Assembly (NCBI GenBank): GCA_030704615.1
Contig: CM060732.1
Span: forward strand, 15,500,001 to 15,564,000
DNA from: Takakia lepidozioides
Taxonomy: Eukaryota; Streptophyta; Takakiopsida; Takakiales; Takakiaceae
Direction: 5' to 3'
Length of the DNA stretch: 64,000 nucleotides
Shown here: positions 1-11,960 of the stretch, one piece after another
How the letters are laid out: the number at the start of each line of letters is the position of its first letter
How positions within the stretch are numbered: the first letter of the stretch is position 1
Position numbers and translations under genes: made by a program
The notes under the pieces: model-generated
Database searches by the model: none
Told to the model about the DNA's origin: nothing
What the model saw: only the letters and a program-made list of their open reading frames with translations

Positions 1-1690
1 CACCCCCAATTGCGAAGTCCGACGCATCTGTATGAATCTCGAACAGACGATCGAACTCCGGGATTTTCAGAACTGGAGCTTCCGCCATCCGCTGCTTCAA
101 TTCAGCAAAAGCTTGGCCACAAAAGGTGTTCCATGCCCAGACTTTGGATTTACACAGAAGGTCTGACAGCGGCCCCGCGATCTTGGTGAAATTTCTCACA
201 TACTTCCGGTAATAGGAGGCGAGTCCTAGGAAGGATCGCACTCCCGGGACCGAAGTCGGAGGCTCCCAGTCCAAGATTGCCCTCACCTTCCTGTCATCCA
301 TTTTGATCCCTTCCTGTGTAATCACATGCCCCAGGAACTCTACTTTTGTGACCCCGAATTCGCACATGGAAGCTTTGGCATACAGCTTCCCTTCCCGCAA
401 TTTTTGGAACACCCTTTTGAGGTGCTCCAGGTGCGAATACACCAAGATGTCATCGATGTACACGATCACAAAGTCATCCAACCACTCCTGGAAGAGACTG
501 TTCATCAGCGTGCTAAAGGTTGCGGGTGCATTGGTGAGCCCAAAAGGCATCACCAAGAACTCATATGAACCATACCTTGTCCTGCACGCGGTCTTCTCCA
601 CGTCTCTTTCCGCCACCCGAATTTGATGATAGCCGGAGCGCACGTCGATCCGGCTGAAATACTTCGCTCCTGCCAACCGGTCGAAAGGGTCGTCAATCCT
701 TGGCAAAGGGTACCGGTTTTTGATAGTCACCTTATTCAAAGCCCTGTAATCGACACACATCCGCAACGTCCCATCCTTCTTGTCTGCGAATAGCACCGGG
801 GCTCCGTAAGGTGACTTACTCGGCTGGATGTACCCCTTTGACATTAGATCCTTGAGCTGAGTCTTCAGCTCGACCAACTCTCTGTGGCTCAACCGGTAGG
901 GCGCCTTGGCAGGCGGTTTCGATCCCGGTATCACCTCAATCTTGTGGTCAACTCCTCTTCGCGGTGGCAAGCCGCTTGGTAAATCCTCCGGCATCACATC
1001 CTGGTATTTCTCCAAAATCCCCTTGATCCAATCTGGGCTCGGCTCCCCATCGCCTTCTCCCTTCACTTCTCTAATGTAAAGCAAAAACTGGGGCTCGTGT
1101 GCCTCCTCCATGGCCCACTCCCTTGCTGACAGAAGGTTTATTCGCCCTCCCACGGGTTTGGGCGTTTCCGACACTCATAAGACCTCGCCACCATTCCCAC
1201 ATGGCAGCGTGACTACTCTCTTGCGGCCATCTATGACCGCTCCGGATTTGCTCAAAAAGGTCATCCCCAAAATGAGATCCACTCCATCGATCTCGCAGAT
1301 GGTGAAGTTCTCACGTCCCTCCCAACTCCCCAGTTGAAGAGGGACATCGAACGCCAACCTCGTCGCCAATTGCGGTTCTCCTTTGGCAGAACGCACCTCA
1401 ATGGAGGCCCCCACGTCACTTGTCGGGAGTCCCAGCTTTTGTGCCGTTGCCGGTGTCAGGAAGGAGTGCGACGCTCCTGTGTCCACCAACAATGACACGT
1501 TAGTTCCGGATATTATCCCATCCACGAACAGTAACTGACTCCCTTTACGTAAGGCGCCCGTTTCCTGATACAACTCACAAGAAAATTTGCCTACCTTGCA
1601 AGTCCTCGCGACCACCGCTTCCACTAAGCGACTGATGGTATCTTCCGACAGCTCCGTGGTCGCCCGAGTCATGTTCAATTGTCGGGGTTT
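1..1690 (-). pseudogene. Chr-1 pol (protease and reverse transcriptase), partial
   Basis: Retropepsin is visible around 1450-1500 with the active-site triplet DTG in LLVDTGASHSF. The reverse transcriptase follows, with the catalytic YIDD box ([12 protein letters not shown]) at about 450-480, then the start of the RNase H domain ([11 protein letters not shown]) at the window edge. A TGA at 1175-1177 interrupts the frame where Chr-2 has CGA (45688-45690). About 18 bases that lie after the YIDD box in Chr-2 are missing near 432. Integrase and chromodomain would lie outside the window. Confidence 0.85.
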
Positions 1691-2797
1691 GTGCACTTCT
1701 TGGCCATGTGCCCGGGCTCCCCGCAATTGAAACACACTCCATCGAATGTCACCTTCTGTCCACCATAAGGCGCTGCACCTACTTTTCCTTTCGGAGCACC
1801 AGGTGCCGCCTTGACGTGTGAAGGCCCTCCCTTTGATTTCCACGTGCCATTGTCGCTGCGTGGCCTATCCCACTTCTTTTCCGGTCGGAAGGAGTCACCT
1901 TCCCGCCGGGTCTTCTTGTGGTTCAGCTCCGTACGGCCTTGTCTGTCGCCCCTAGGGACATCCGAGAAACATTCAGCCCTCTCAATGGCCTCGTTCAAAG
2001 TCTTGGGTGGCTTCTCCTCCAACTTCCGCCTGGCCCATGGGGCCAGTCCCGCCACAAAGTTGAAGACCATTTCTGGTTCTGCCATGTCCGCGACTTTGAG
2101 CAACAGCACATTGAAAGCCTGGACATATCCCCGAATGTCATCTGTTTGCTTCAAATTCCTCATCTTGTCCCGGGCGAGCCAGGACGCATTGAGGGGCACA
2201 AACTGTCTCTTCATCAATTCCTTGAACCCACTCCAGTTCAAGGTTTCCGGGCTTGGACCTCGGTCGTGAAGGCGTTTCTGCCACCATTGTTGAGCATAGC
2301 CCCTCAAATAGGTGGGAGCCATCCTCGTAACTCAACTTGGCCACCCGGAAGTACTGCTCTAGCTCCAGGAGCCAGGTGTTGAGTGCCTTCCGATTTCGGA
2401 CGCCCTCGAAGGTGTCGGGTTCCTTAGGCTTCACCTTAAACTTCGCCTTAGTGGAAGTGGCATTAGCCGCCTTCAACACGTCTTTCAACGTCCTGCCAAA
2501 CTGCGCCAGCAACCCTTCCCAAAAGGCTGCCGGCATGGGAGGCATCTGTTGGTTTGTCGGAGCTCTCAAGGATTCCTCGGGCTCCGACTCCTCAGATTCC
2601 TCCCGCTCTTGCGCGGCCTCATTTTCAAAAGCATGCATCGCTTCCTCAAATGGCCGCCTCGGTGACACGTCGCCCCCATCGGGCTCACCAGGGTCATCAT
2701 CTTTTGGGCCGTTCCGCTTTCGCTTTGGCTTGCCCGACCCCATGATGAGGCCAATCCCAAGGACGATCGCGTACTGAACTCTAAGCTCTGATACCAA
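1675..2797 (-). pseudogene. Chr-1 gag, frameshifted
   Basis: Retrotransposon capsid/nucleocapsid protein. The N-terminal part is acidic (runs of E and S), followed by a Ty3-type capsid region (WWQKRLHD, FNFVAGLAPWARRKLEE). Near the end is a CCHC zinc knuckle, CFNCGEPGHMAKKC, which binds nucleic acid. A short deletion near 2325 shifts the frame in the middle of the capsid; Chr-2 has the same lesion, while Chr-3 keeps the extra bases (RVEVAPTYL). A second lesion just after the knuckle, a missing T near 1690, ends the frame early. The likely start is the methionine of MGSGKPKRKRNG, not the first ATG, which overlaps the primer-binding site. Confidence 0.85.
2785..2796 (-). promoter_or_regulatory. 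Primer-binding site of Chr-1
   Basis: The minus strand reads TGGTATCAGAGC two bases inside the LTR. This matches the 3' end of plant initiator tRNA-Met, the primer commonly used by plant LTR retroelements. Confidence 0.88.
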
Positions 2798-2798
2798 G

Positions 2799-3521
2799 TG
2801 TCGCGCACCTCACTTCGGTAAGCTCCCCCTCAAGTCATAGTTACTCGCTTTGATGCGCGCGCCTAACTCCCAACCTGGCCGCCGGGCCAACTTGGAGCTT
2901 CGGCTGCTCACCGGGGCATAACGGTCCCCCTTTGTTCTCCCGAAGAACCCTCCACCGATTTGGAACCAGCGGGAATTCCCTTTGGTAGTTGGCAGTCCGG
3001 AACAGCTCCCCACTCTTTGGTCGCTTTCCGGCTCGCTCGCTTACTCACTAGTTTTTGGTCACCAACGGGCTTGCACCGTTCTCGGGGTTACTACTCCCTA
3101 TATATACTTCTGTAGCTGTCCGCGGGGGTTCCACAAACAGCCATGCCATTTTATGGTGAACCACCACGAAGACCCTCGACTCCGGTGGTGAGTCGCGGTG
3201 AGTCTTGGCCCACTCACCACGGCCCCAATGGACCGTGATGAGTCCCAAGACTCCCCACGACTCCCACCACGAGGTCTCCACCCATGGTGAGTCCTATGCC
3301 ACCCCCACTAAGTCCCGCTAAGCTACCACCACCCCTTGTGGAGCCACCCCCACCGCAACCCGGTGTGCGGGGCTCCACCTAGTGAGCGCCTCCGCCTCCT
3401 TGAGTGCCTTGGGCACTCAAGGGTGCTTCAGCCCCCTACCTATCGCTGCTACTGCCCCCACCACAGGGGCAGCCCCTCCTGTGTCCCGACCCCCTGCCCT
3501 CAAGGCAAAGGGGCCGCGACA
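2799..3521 (-). repeat. LTR of Chr-1 (5' LTR)
   Basis: It begins TGTCGCGGCC and ends GTGCGCGACA on the minus strand, so it has the usual TG...CA ends. The length is 723 bp. It differs from the 5' LTR of Chr-2 (47310-48034) at only about half a dozen places, but differs more from the other LTR of Chr-2 (41078-41802). A TATATATA box at 3099-3106 is the probable core promoter and is found at the same place in the other LTRs. Confidence 0.92.
3099..3106 (-). promoter_or_regulatory. TATA box in the Chr-1 LTR
   Basis: TATATATA in the middle of the LTR. The same box sits at 41376-41383, 47610-47617 and 57430-57437 in the other LTRs, so it is the probable retroelement promoter. Confidence 0.6.
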
Positions 3522-3529
3522 GGATGTGC

Positions 3530-3935
3530 CGCAAATGGCTAAGTTCCAGAACCTAACTGGCCCGGAACTGATCTTGGCGCCGAATTTCCAGAATGAGTGC
3601 CAGCAACCCCGGGACTTAGCCATTTTCGGGGGTCCGGGTACTGAAATTCGGCCGCCATTTTTCCAGGCTTGTGTCTGAAATGCTAAGTCCCAGAACTGAC
3701 TGGGCCCGGAGGAACTGGAAAAAATGGCGCCAATTCCAAGAATGAGTGCCAGCCAACCCCCGAGACTTGCCATTTTTGGGGCCCTGTACTGGAAACTTCG
3801 GCGATTTTTCCAGGCATGTCCGAAATGGCTAAAGCGAATTTCACAAAAGTGGTGACAAACCACCCCAGAGACCTAGCCATCCGCCCAGCCCAGGGCCGAA
3901 TCAGGAAATTCGGCGCCATTTTTTCTAGGGACTTC
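3530..3935. repeat. Palindrome array, ATGGCGCC type (block A)
   Basis: Degenerate copies of a palindrome built on ATGGCGCCGAATTTCC, alternating with a second hairpin whose arms are GGGACTTAGCC and GGCTAAGTCCC. It matches 48040-48440 in block B but carries many extra single bases, so the palindromes are less regular here. Confidence 0.8.
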
Positions 3936-4030
3936 TTCACAACCAATTTTCATGCGCCCACATAAGGTGTCTTACATCCTGGAACTGTAGGGACTACAAT
4001 GGCCATGGATCAAAGAGGAGCACAGCGTAT

Positions 4031-6420
4031 CTACCTGTACAGAAGGCGCATTGCCGCTTTGTCCGCGTTCGGCTGGTCGGTGAACTCGTGGCTCCGGCGG
4101 GCATGGGGTATCTCTCGAAAGAATAGGTCGGTCTTGTAGAGCAGAAAGTACCTCGTCACATAGTCGTGTAGGCTCTCTGCTTCACTAGAAATCTCCAGCT
4201 TGAACTGATGTGCTTGGGTGTCTGCAAGTTGCTCTTGCGCATTCGTCGTCACCTGTGGAGATTCTCCATCAGACCGCATTCCTCATAAATACAATAAATC
4301 CACGATGAAGCGTGGGAAAGTACCTGAAACCACCATGTCATGCGGGTTCATCCACATGTCGAAGGGGGGGTCAGACAGTTTGTCGGGTTTGGGGAAGCTC
4401 CACATGTCCTTGTACTCTGGGAACCATTTCAGATTTGGAAGCCACCGGGTCTGCCCAACCACCGTGCATATTAGTAAGCCCAAACACCACAAAAAATGAA
4501 TTGTTTGCCACCACAATTTGGTTAAGAATGTATAACCTTTTCTGTTGCATCCACATAGGATGTGGCTAGACGATGCAGCTTCTCCAATGCATCATGGGCT
4601 TCAGAGCGTGGGAGTAGTGCTTCCCCACTCCACCAAAAAGTCGGCACCAAGGGCGGGATCAGCTATGGCCACGTACTTACCATCCGCGACTTGTACTTGA
4701 TGCGGGCCTTCGCCTCCGCAGCTTTGAGATACGATTCCAGTGCCGGGAGGGTTAGTTTCTTCTCATCTGACTCCATGTAGAACCTCCGCGCATGTGCAAA
4801 TCCTGCTGAGTTTTCGTCTGTCAAGAATGCGCACATAAGATTAGAAATCCTGGTCCACACTTTTTCTTCTATTGGGGGAGAAAAAAGACAGATTACCTCA
4901 ACAAATAGTTAGGAGCTTGTACCCAAAAATGTAGTCCACCATGCGTCCATGCTCAGCCTATACCAACTTTGTTGCTTTGCCTCCGACTTGCGCAGGGGGT
5001 CGGCACTGAGCGAATTGGCAAACTCTTGCACCCCCTGCTTCCCGACATCCTTCACTCGGAAGAGCATGTGGGACAAGTTGGTGGCAATGAAGGCATTCTC
5101 AGTCACCCTGCAATGGCCGTTTCCATTAAACGATACTGAAATGAGAATTTGCAGCAGCAAATATGACGATTGGCGATGAAATGACTTTCAAGTTAACTTT
5201 CAAAGCAAGAGGCATTGTAACTTACAAGTTGATGTCTGCCATTGCAGCTTTCAGAAGACTTCGATCTTTGGGCCCCGCAACCTTAGCACAACACACTCCA
5301 CGGCGTAATGCCAATCAGGTTGTGGGGTGGGCTTGGGCTATGTGCTCCATCCATGCCAGGAGGCAATGTGTCGTCCCACACGGAAAACATCTTTACGGCT
5401 GGAAAAGAGGATCAGTAGCAATCAATCTCTCGAACTCCTCATTTCGCCTTTGCCAAAGGGGACCCATTTGTCCACCTCATCGGAAGTGTGGGAATGGAAG
5501 CTCCCTGTCGTTCTCAATGGAACGTAAAACGCGGCAGGCAGACCCCCCCATTCGATATCCCTCCGGAAAAGAGAATGTCAGCTTGTCGATATCGCCTGGG
5601 AGGGCAGGTCTCACCACCTGCAATGATACCTAGCGGCAAAGGGGAATCCGAAGTTTGGAAGGGGGTAGCGGGGACCATGCCCCCAGGACCTGCCAATGTG
5701 TTGTGGGGGTGCTCAAAACATCTTGGCAGCGGCCAAAGGCCCAAAGGGGGTGATCCAAAAAAATGCAAGAAAAACCAGGTCCGACGACTGCTATCGAAAA
5801 CTATCTGACTGAGCTCGAGATGCAGTAGCGGCTTATGGAGTGACTGCAGGAACAGCAGTGGGAGCTGAGAGGGAGATTCGATGATAAAAAAACCGTGTCG
5901 CGCTTGTCTTCACTCTGTCATCCCAAAAATCGTGAGAGCCAAAATCGCAATGAAATGGAAGCAAAAAAATGAGAAAAACAATGAGAGGAGAGAGCAGAGT
6001 AAGAGGGAGTGGCATGGAGCAAAACCATGAAAAAAAAAAAAAGCAATGGCTAACAATCACATGCAGAAGCAGCAGAAGGATGCCAAAACAAACAAAAACA
6101 AAGCGAAAGAAGACGACCACACATGCTACATAAAGCGGAAGGAAGAAGCAGGGGCTCGCCTGAGAGTGCTCGGCGCTTCAGTGGGGCGCGTGGGCAGGTG
6201 AGCAAGAAAAGGGGGATCTCCTGCTGGAGCTTCAGTTGGGCCATGAAAGACGTGGTGACGCCGCCCGTAGTACAAAGGCTTGAGTTTGTTGTGAAGAGGG
6301 GTCTGGAATGTGGGTTTCTCTCAGGAGAGCCACGCCATTCTCCATGCGGCATAAGTCTGAAGTAACAGAAAAATCTCCCGCAGAATGCATGCGTACAGGC
6401 CTTGAATGAAACTTCATCCA
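4031..6420 (-). pseudogene. PBM-A: ParB/methyltransferase-like gene, 5' half, broken
   Basis: Copy of PBM-B (48534-50815) with many single-base insertions. Pieces visible from 5' to 3' on the minus strand: an exon-1 relic (about 6360-6230), the ParB-like region (about 5650-5225), a helical middle region (5160-4909, 4860-4663) and a short exon (4279-4031) ending at a donor site. The invariant ParB-like motif seen in other copies is disrupted near 5350-5390. The methyltransferase exons are absent; retroelement Chr-1 and a palindrome array lie where they should be. No functional protein could be made from the sequence as written. Confidence 0.75.
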
Positions 6421-6719
6421 ACCGTAACATCAGGAGGTCGAAGGCGTATCCCGGAAGCAAGCGCGGAATCCGTGTGGAACGTCCGGTTAAAAAAAAAGGA
6501 ACGGAGGAGGAGGACATTTAATGCGGAGCGGCGCCCTTAAATTGTCATAGGTACTGAGAGAGCTCGGCCACAGGCGCCACCTGGCCCAAACTCCCCCGAG
6601 ACTTAACTTCAACAGCTGGATGGAAAAAAATGGAGAAGAATTTAAAAGAAAGGGGTAGAGAAAGTTGAATTAAAAGGATAAGTGGAAGCAAGGTGTGGCC
6701 CTCCCTCCCCCGAGATGTT

Positions 6720-7330
6720 CTTATCCACAAGCCGCCGGAGGGAAAAATGGCGCCGAATTTCCATCTTGCAGGGAAGTCGGTCCACCTCCAGATGGAAAAC
6801 CCGGCTCCGAATTTGTCTCCAGCGGACGACATTGGTAGGGATAACGTGCCAAAAAAGTGGCCCGCAGGCAGAAAACTCTAAGTTGAGTGTGGTGGATTAG
6901 ACAAAAAAACGCAAGAAAAAAGAGAAGAAAAAAACTGATGCAACGACTGGAAATGTTGATGAAGGTCGATTTACGGGCGTCTGTGGATGGAAATTTTGGC
7001 GTCGTTTTTCCATCCTGCAGATGAATCTCTGTCGGCCAGGTGTGCCTCTCTGCCTGATACGACTTCATCCGAACGGCCTCGGATGGAATTCGGCGCGTTT
7101 TCCATCCGGGGAATGTCTCTGTCGGCCAGGGTCGGCCTCTCCCCCCGAGACGACTTCATCCGAACGGCCTCGGATGGAAATTCGGCGCCGTTTTTCCATC
7201 CTGCAGATGATATTGTCGGCCAGGGGTGTCGGTCTCTCCCCCGAGATGACTTCATCCGAACGGCCTCGGATGGAAATTCGGCGTCGTTTTTCCATCCCTG
7301 GGATGATCTCTAGCAGCCACGTGGGGCAGT
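6720..7330. repeat. Palindrome array, GATGGAAATTCGGCGCC type (block A)
   Basis: Several copies of the palindrome GAAATTCGGCGCCGTTTTTC or close variants, with spacers containing GACTTCATCCGAACGGCCTC. It is the same array as 51060-51720 but with inserted bases. It lies between the start of PBM-A (leftward) and Z-A (rightward), so it is the shared upstream region of two divergent genes. Confidence 0.82.
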
Positions 7331-7402
7331 CACCCTCCGATTGGACGTCATGTCGAAGTAAGTAAATGTTGTGCCTAATTCTTAGGCTACGGGTTATATT
7401 AA

Positions 7403-8134
7403 ATGCCGAGCTTTTTCTTTGCCACTTGCCCGACCTTCGCTCGGGACCACGCGTTTCAAACCGAAACAACAACAACACTTCCTCGCTCCGAGCCCCTCTC
7501 ACTTCATCTTCCCCACCACCCCCCTCCCTGCGCACCCTCTTTGCTTCTTGGCAGCCCTTTCATAGTCGGCGATGGCGTGCCGGGATCCCAACAACTGCCC
7601 AAAACAAGCATTCTCACACCCGTGAGACTTCTCGCCCAAGTCAAGGGATACATGCAGGATTGGATAGACCACTCTCAGCAGAGGAGGGTGCACCTGTCCG
7701 CTCTTGAGTACCTTCCTGGCTTCCACGATCAGCCTTGCGGGGACGGGATTGCGTGGCTTTGGTGCCTGCGAATCGTTGATTCTACCAATATCCGCCTACA
7801 TGGAACATCCCCAAAGCCGTACGGCCTTCCTACATCATTGGAGGTGCTGCCAGTGGGCCTACGAGGATTGCATCGGGTGTACGTACATGCCAGAGAGGAT
7901 TCCATCGCAAATAGTGTATGGGGACATTCTCATAAGCTACGGAGGATGAGTCCTATGGACACAAAGTCTCCACAGCAAAGATCTCGATTTACGATGGTGA
8001 ATTATATCGGAGGACATGACACGTTGTCCACTACACCAAAGGAGAAGGGGTTGCATCCATTGTCTTCACCTACCGACACCCTGTCAGTCATGAGCTTGGT
8101 GAGAGGCCAATCGAGGTTCCAACTTCTTGAGTGA
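7403..8134 (+). pseudogene. Z-A: copy of unknown family Z, frameshifted
   Basis: Same gene as Z-B (51812-52540). Single-base insertions (for example near 7790 and 7940) shift the frame, so the family's C-terminal signature (YGDILISY, KISIYDG) is scattered over different frames. No function is recognised. If the insertions are sequencing errors, the true copy may be intact. Confidence 0.7.
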
Positions 8135-8698
8135 GAATAGTGCAACACGGGAGAAAAATTCCCAACTTACCTGAGATGGATGGCTCCCCTCGGCTTGTGA
8201 GGGCATGCATACTTATCACAGTTCATTATTAATAAAAATGTCTCCTTTGAACCAAAGTTCCACTTTTTGCGCATGTTGCATTTTTGTTGAATGTTGACTT
8301 TGGCAGCGAGGGTCTGGCACTCAATCTTGCAATCAGACCCACTGGAAGCCACCTCTGTCAGTTCCCTCTGTCCATGGGGAAAGTGCTGCACACTCGCCCC
8401 CCACGCTTCTTGTCAGATGCCCGTAATTATTGGTTTGCGCAAGCGCATCTGCCAGATCATTATACTTCTGACTGCATACCGTTGGCAATTATTGCGTAAA
8501 GGCCCAGGGGCCGCATTCCGCAGACAAGGTTCATTAACTCTCTGACAGTGGATTTTTGGGAGAGAGGGCTCCCCGGATTCGTGAATAGGCTTCGTCGCTT
8601 CCAAAAATGGCCCTGCATTCCTTCCCTCGCTGGCATCCCCCCTTCTCCGGGCGCTTGTCCGAACGCCGTCCTGGCAGTCTTGTGTGCACAACTCCCAT

Positions 8699-9835
8699 GG
8701 TCGAATAACCGAGCGCTATAGTGTACTGTCCTCCTCACGAGCATAGAGCTACATTTCCGTGCAGAGGGGAGATCTGCCGGGTGATGGAGAAATATCTCTG
8801 CGTTCGAAACAACCTGAAACCGGGGTCGGTATTTTTGGGGAGGAAAAGAAGGAGGATGCAAACGGAGTTGTATTCGAAGTATTGTTGTGCTCCACGATGA
8901 TTTCGGCGACGGCAGGGAATGGCGAGTTCCACCATCGGACAGCGTCATATACAAGGCGTTGGGCGAACTTCATTTCCCGCCAAAATGTGCCTTCTATCCT
9001 GGCGCCTTCCACGAAACAATCCGCGAATCAGAGAGTGGGTACCTCAAGAGAGAAGTCCGCAACGAAGTATATCCAGAGCCGAACCATCAATGAAGCGAGC
9101 GGAGAAGAACCGGGTTGTTCACAACCTGTCCGACTCCGACGAGGTCATGGAAGTTCGAGATCATCCTGGAGATCAGGCAAGTCCTCAAGACAATCAGAGG
9201 ACGAGGGGAGTCAATTCCCAGCACGAACACAACAGTTCGATCCATCTTGAAATTCTGCGCGGGGCTTCACCAATGGGGGACAACCGGCACTGTTCGGAGC
9301 TGGCGGGCTGGACTACAGCACGTTTGCAATTAAATCAGTTACATGCCTTCCCGCAGACGTCGACGGTAATATCTTCTTGGGAGTTCCCTCCTCGAACGGA
9401 CTATTCGAGGGCGTCCGGAATGTGACAGATATGGATATGAGACATGACGGTCATCCTTGGTGCGTCACCAAAACCACCAGCATGAGATGCTCGATGGGTG
9501 CGGGTGCGCTACGTTTTTGTGTGGGCGCGTTGCGGTGTTTGTTCCCCCAACTTGCTTCCACTTAAATCCAGAGGTCACAGGGGAACGAGATGGACTGGAC
9601 AGGCACAACAAATCAACCATTTCGAGCTCAGGAGAAGGTTCAAAACTCCACATTTAAGTGTGCGCATTGCAAAGAACCACCACATTGCATGTCTGTTTGT
9701 AATGCCAAGCAGTTCTATGTGTTGCACCGTTTCCCGGACCTCACACGAGCTTGAATAAAAGGTGGTTCCCCCATTGTCACAAATTGGCGAGGGGGAACTC
9801 GCGGGAGGCTGCCCACAAGGCAGAGCAGCTCCTTC
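8699..9835 (+). pseudogene. MUT-A: 5' part of the MULE-like transposase gene, ends at gap
   Basis: Matches the N-terminal part of MUT-B (53108-54238) and MUT-C (34342-35465). The start region is ATGGTCGAATA followed by an extra A that shifts the frame. The Cys-rich segment (CAHCKEPPHC) is visible near 9655-9690. The sequence breaks off at the N run within the stretch encoding KAEQLL. Its catalytic part, if present, is lost in the gap. Confidence 0.75.
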
Positions 9836-10335
9836 NNNNNNNNNNNNNNNNNNNNNNNNNNNNNNNNNNNNNNNNNNNNNNNNNNNNNNNNNNNNNNNNN
9901 NNNNNNNNNNNNNNNNNNNNNNNNNNNNNNNNNNNNNNNNNNNNNNNNNNNNNNNNNNNNNNNNNNNNNNNNNNNNNNNNNNNNNNNNNNNNNNNNNNNN
10001 NNNNNNNNNNNNNNNNNNNNNNNNNNNNNNNNNNNNNNNNNNNNNNNNNNNNNNNNNNNNNNNNNNNNNNNNNNNNNNNNNNNNNNNNNNNNNNNNNNNN
10101 NNNNNNNNNNNNNNNNNNNNNNNNNNNNNNNNNNNNNNNNNNNNNNNNNNNNNNNNNNNNNNNNNNNNNNNNNNNNNNNNNNNNNNNNNNNNNNNNNNNN
10201 NNNNNNNNNNNNNNNNNNNNNNNNNNNNNNNNNNNNNNNNNNNNNNNNNNNNNNNNNNNNNNNNNNNNNNNNNNNNNNNNNNNNNNNNNNNNNNNNNNNN
10301 NNNNNNNNNNNNNNNNNNNNNNNNNNNNNNNNNNN
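9836..10335. other. Assembly gap, 500 N
   Basis: Exactly 500 N. A round number suggests a placeholder and not a measured distance. Sequences on the two sides do not belong to the same element copy: block A is cut in its transposase gene, and the right side starts inside a palindrome array. Confidence 0.99.
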
Positions 10336-11960
10336 AACGCATTTCCATCCGCAAGCCAACTTAAGTAAGGTGGAAAACGTAAATGCGGTACCGCATTTCC
10401 GTTCTTGAGTGAGATTTATGAACAACGGGAACAACATGCGGCACCGCATTTCCGTCCGAGTCGCACTTTTCGACATTCCAGAACGGAATGCGGTGCCTCC
10501 GCATTTCCCATTTTGTATCTGATGCATGGAGCTGAGGGATAGGAAATGCTGCAGCACATTTCCTCCTTAAAACATCTACTCTCGAGAACGAAATGCGGTA
10601 CCGGCATTTTCATTCAACAAGCACGTATGTGAAGGTGGAACGAAATGCGGTACCCGCATTTCCGTTCTGATTGAGAATTATGAAACAACGGAACAGAAAT
10701 GCGGCACCGCATTTCCGTCAAAGTCGCACTTTTCGACATTCCATTAAGGAAATGCGGCGCCGCATTTCCATTTTGTATCTGATCCTGGAGCCGAGTAAGA
10801 TTCCGACAGCTTCATACAGCGCAATTCCGACCGGTTGAGACATTCACACTATCCAGAACGGAAATGCGGCACCGCATTTCCGTTCTGACTGAAAATCGCG
10901 AACTATCTGAACTGAAATGCGGCACCGTATTTCCATCCGAGTCGCACCTACCATCATTCCAGAACGGAAATGCGGCCACCGCATTTCCGTTCTGACTGAA
11001 AATCGTGAACCATCGGAACTGAATTGCGGCAACGTATTTCCATCCGAGTCGCACCTACCATCAGGCCAGAACGGAAATGCGGCACCGCATTTCCTTTCTG
11101 ACTGAAAATCGTGAACCATCGGAACTGAAATGCGGCAGCGCATTTCCATCCGAGTCGCACCTCCCAACATTCCAGAACGGAATGTATTAGATTTAAAAGG
11201 AAATGCGGCACCGCATTTCCGTTCTGATGAAATATCCTGAAACATCGGAATTGAAATGCGGTACCGCATTTCCGTCGGAGTCCCACCATCCGACATTCCA
11301 AAACGGAAATGCGGCACCGCATTTCCGTTTTGTATGTGAGGCATGGAGTGTGGAACGAAAATGCGGGAAGGCATTTCCCCGCCAGCGTCAGACGTTAATA
11401 CTCTACAGAACGGAATTCGGTACCGCATTTCCATTCTGACTGAAAATCGTGCGCAACGGGTACAGAAATGCGGCACCGCATTTCCGTTCGAGTCGCACCT
11501 TCCGACATTCTCGAACGGAAATGCGGCGCCGCATTTCCGTTTTGTATATTCGGCCTGGAGCTGTGCTACGGAAATGTGTTGCCGCATTCCATCCATGTGA
11601 GACCTTCAACCTTTCCAGACCGGAAATGCGACACCGCATTTCTGTCCAGTGAACCTCTATACTTTCCCGAACGGAAATGTGGCACGGCATTTCCATTCAT
11701 CAACTACCGTATGTGAAGTGGAACGGAAATGCGGCGCCGCATTTCCCTTCTGAATCTCATACTTGGAGCTGTGGGACGGAAATGCGGCACCGTATTTCCG
11801 TTCAACAACTAAGGTATGTGAAGGTGGAACGGAAATGCGGTGCCGCATTTTCTTCCAACAAGTACGGATGTGTAGCAGAGTGATCGTACTTAACGGAAAT
11901 GCGGCGCCGCATTCGCATTCTCGCTCCAACTCATCAGACGCTGGGACGGAAATGCCTTGA
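10336..11960. repeat. 53-bp-periodic palindrome array (block D, left)
   Basis: About 28 copies of the palindrome GAAATGCGGCACCGCATTTC or variants whose two central bases vary as CA, TA, CG or TG. Centre positions include 10389.5, 10442.5, 10870.5, 10923.5, 11030.5, 11083.5, 11136.5, 11262.5, 11315.5, 11474.5, 11527.5, 11580.5, 11788.5 and 11841.5. Most steps are 52-54 bp. Two spacer types alternate, one containing CTGACTGAAAATCGTGAAC and one containing CGAGTCGCACCTACCATC, so the higher-order unit is about 106 bp. It precedes PBM-D and has no gene of its own. Confidence 0.95.

Larger units (their letters stand above)
1..3521 (-). mobile_element. Chr-1: Ty3/gypsy chromovirus, 5' part, cut by window edge
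   Basis: Read on the minus strand, this is a 5' LTR (3521 to 2799), a primer-binding site, gag, retropepsin and reverse transcriptase, running off the window at base 1. Its internal sequence and its LTR are almost the same as the 5' half of Chr-2 (44502-48034), and both share the same flanking sequence next to the LTR (GGATGTG...). It is therefore part of the A/B duplication and not an independent insertion. It is non-functional as written: gag and pol are broken by frameshifts and a nonsense codon. Confidence 0.93.

Noticed and set aside
9575-10557. Open frames crossing the N run
   Set aside because: They are open only because N has no stop codons.
10844-11596. Long open frames (up to 250 codons) reading NGNAAPHFRF-like repeats
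   Set aside because: They are frames through the palindrome array. The same peptide words appear in several frames on both strands, as expected from a repeat, and no splice or start context supports them. The same holds for frames at 17716-18490 and in 31.8-34.0 kb.
10336-11960. CRISPR-like array (22-bp repeat, about 31-bp spacer, regular period)
   Set aside because: The spacers are copies of two alternating sequences, not unique; the repeats are fully palindromic and vary in the centre; the context is eukaryotic with introns and there are no cas genes.
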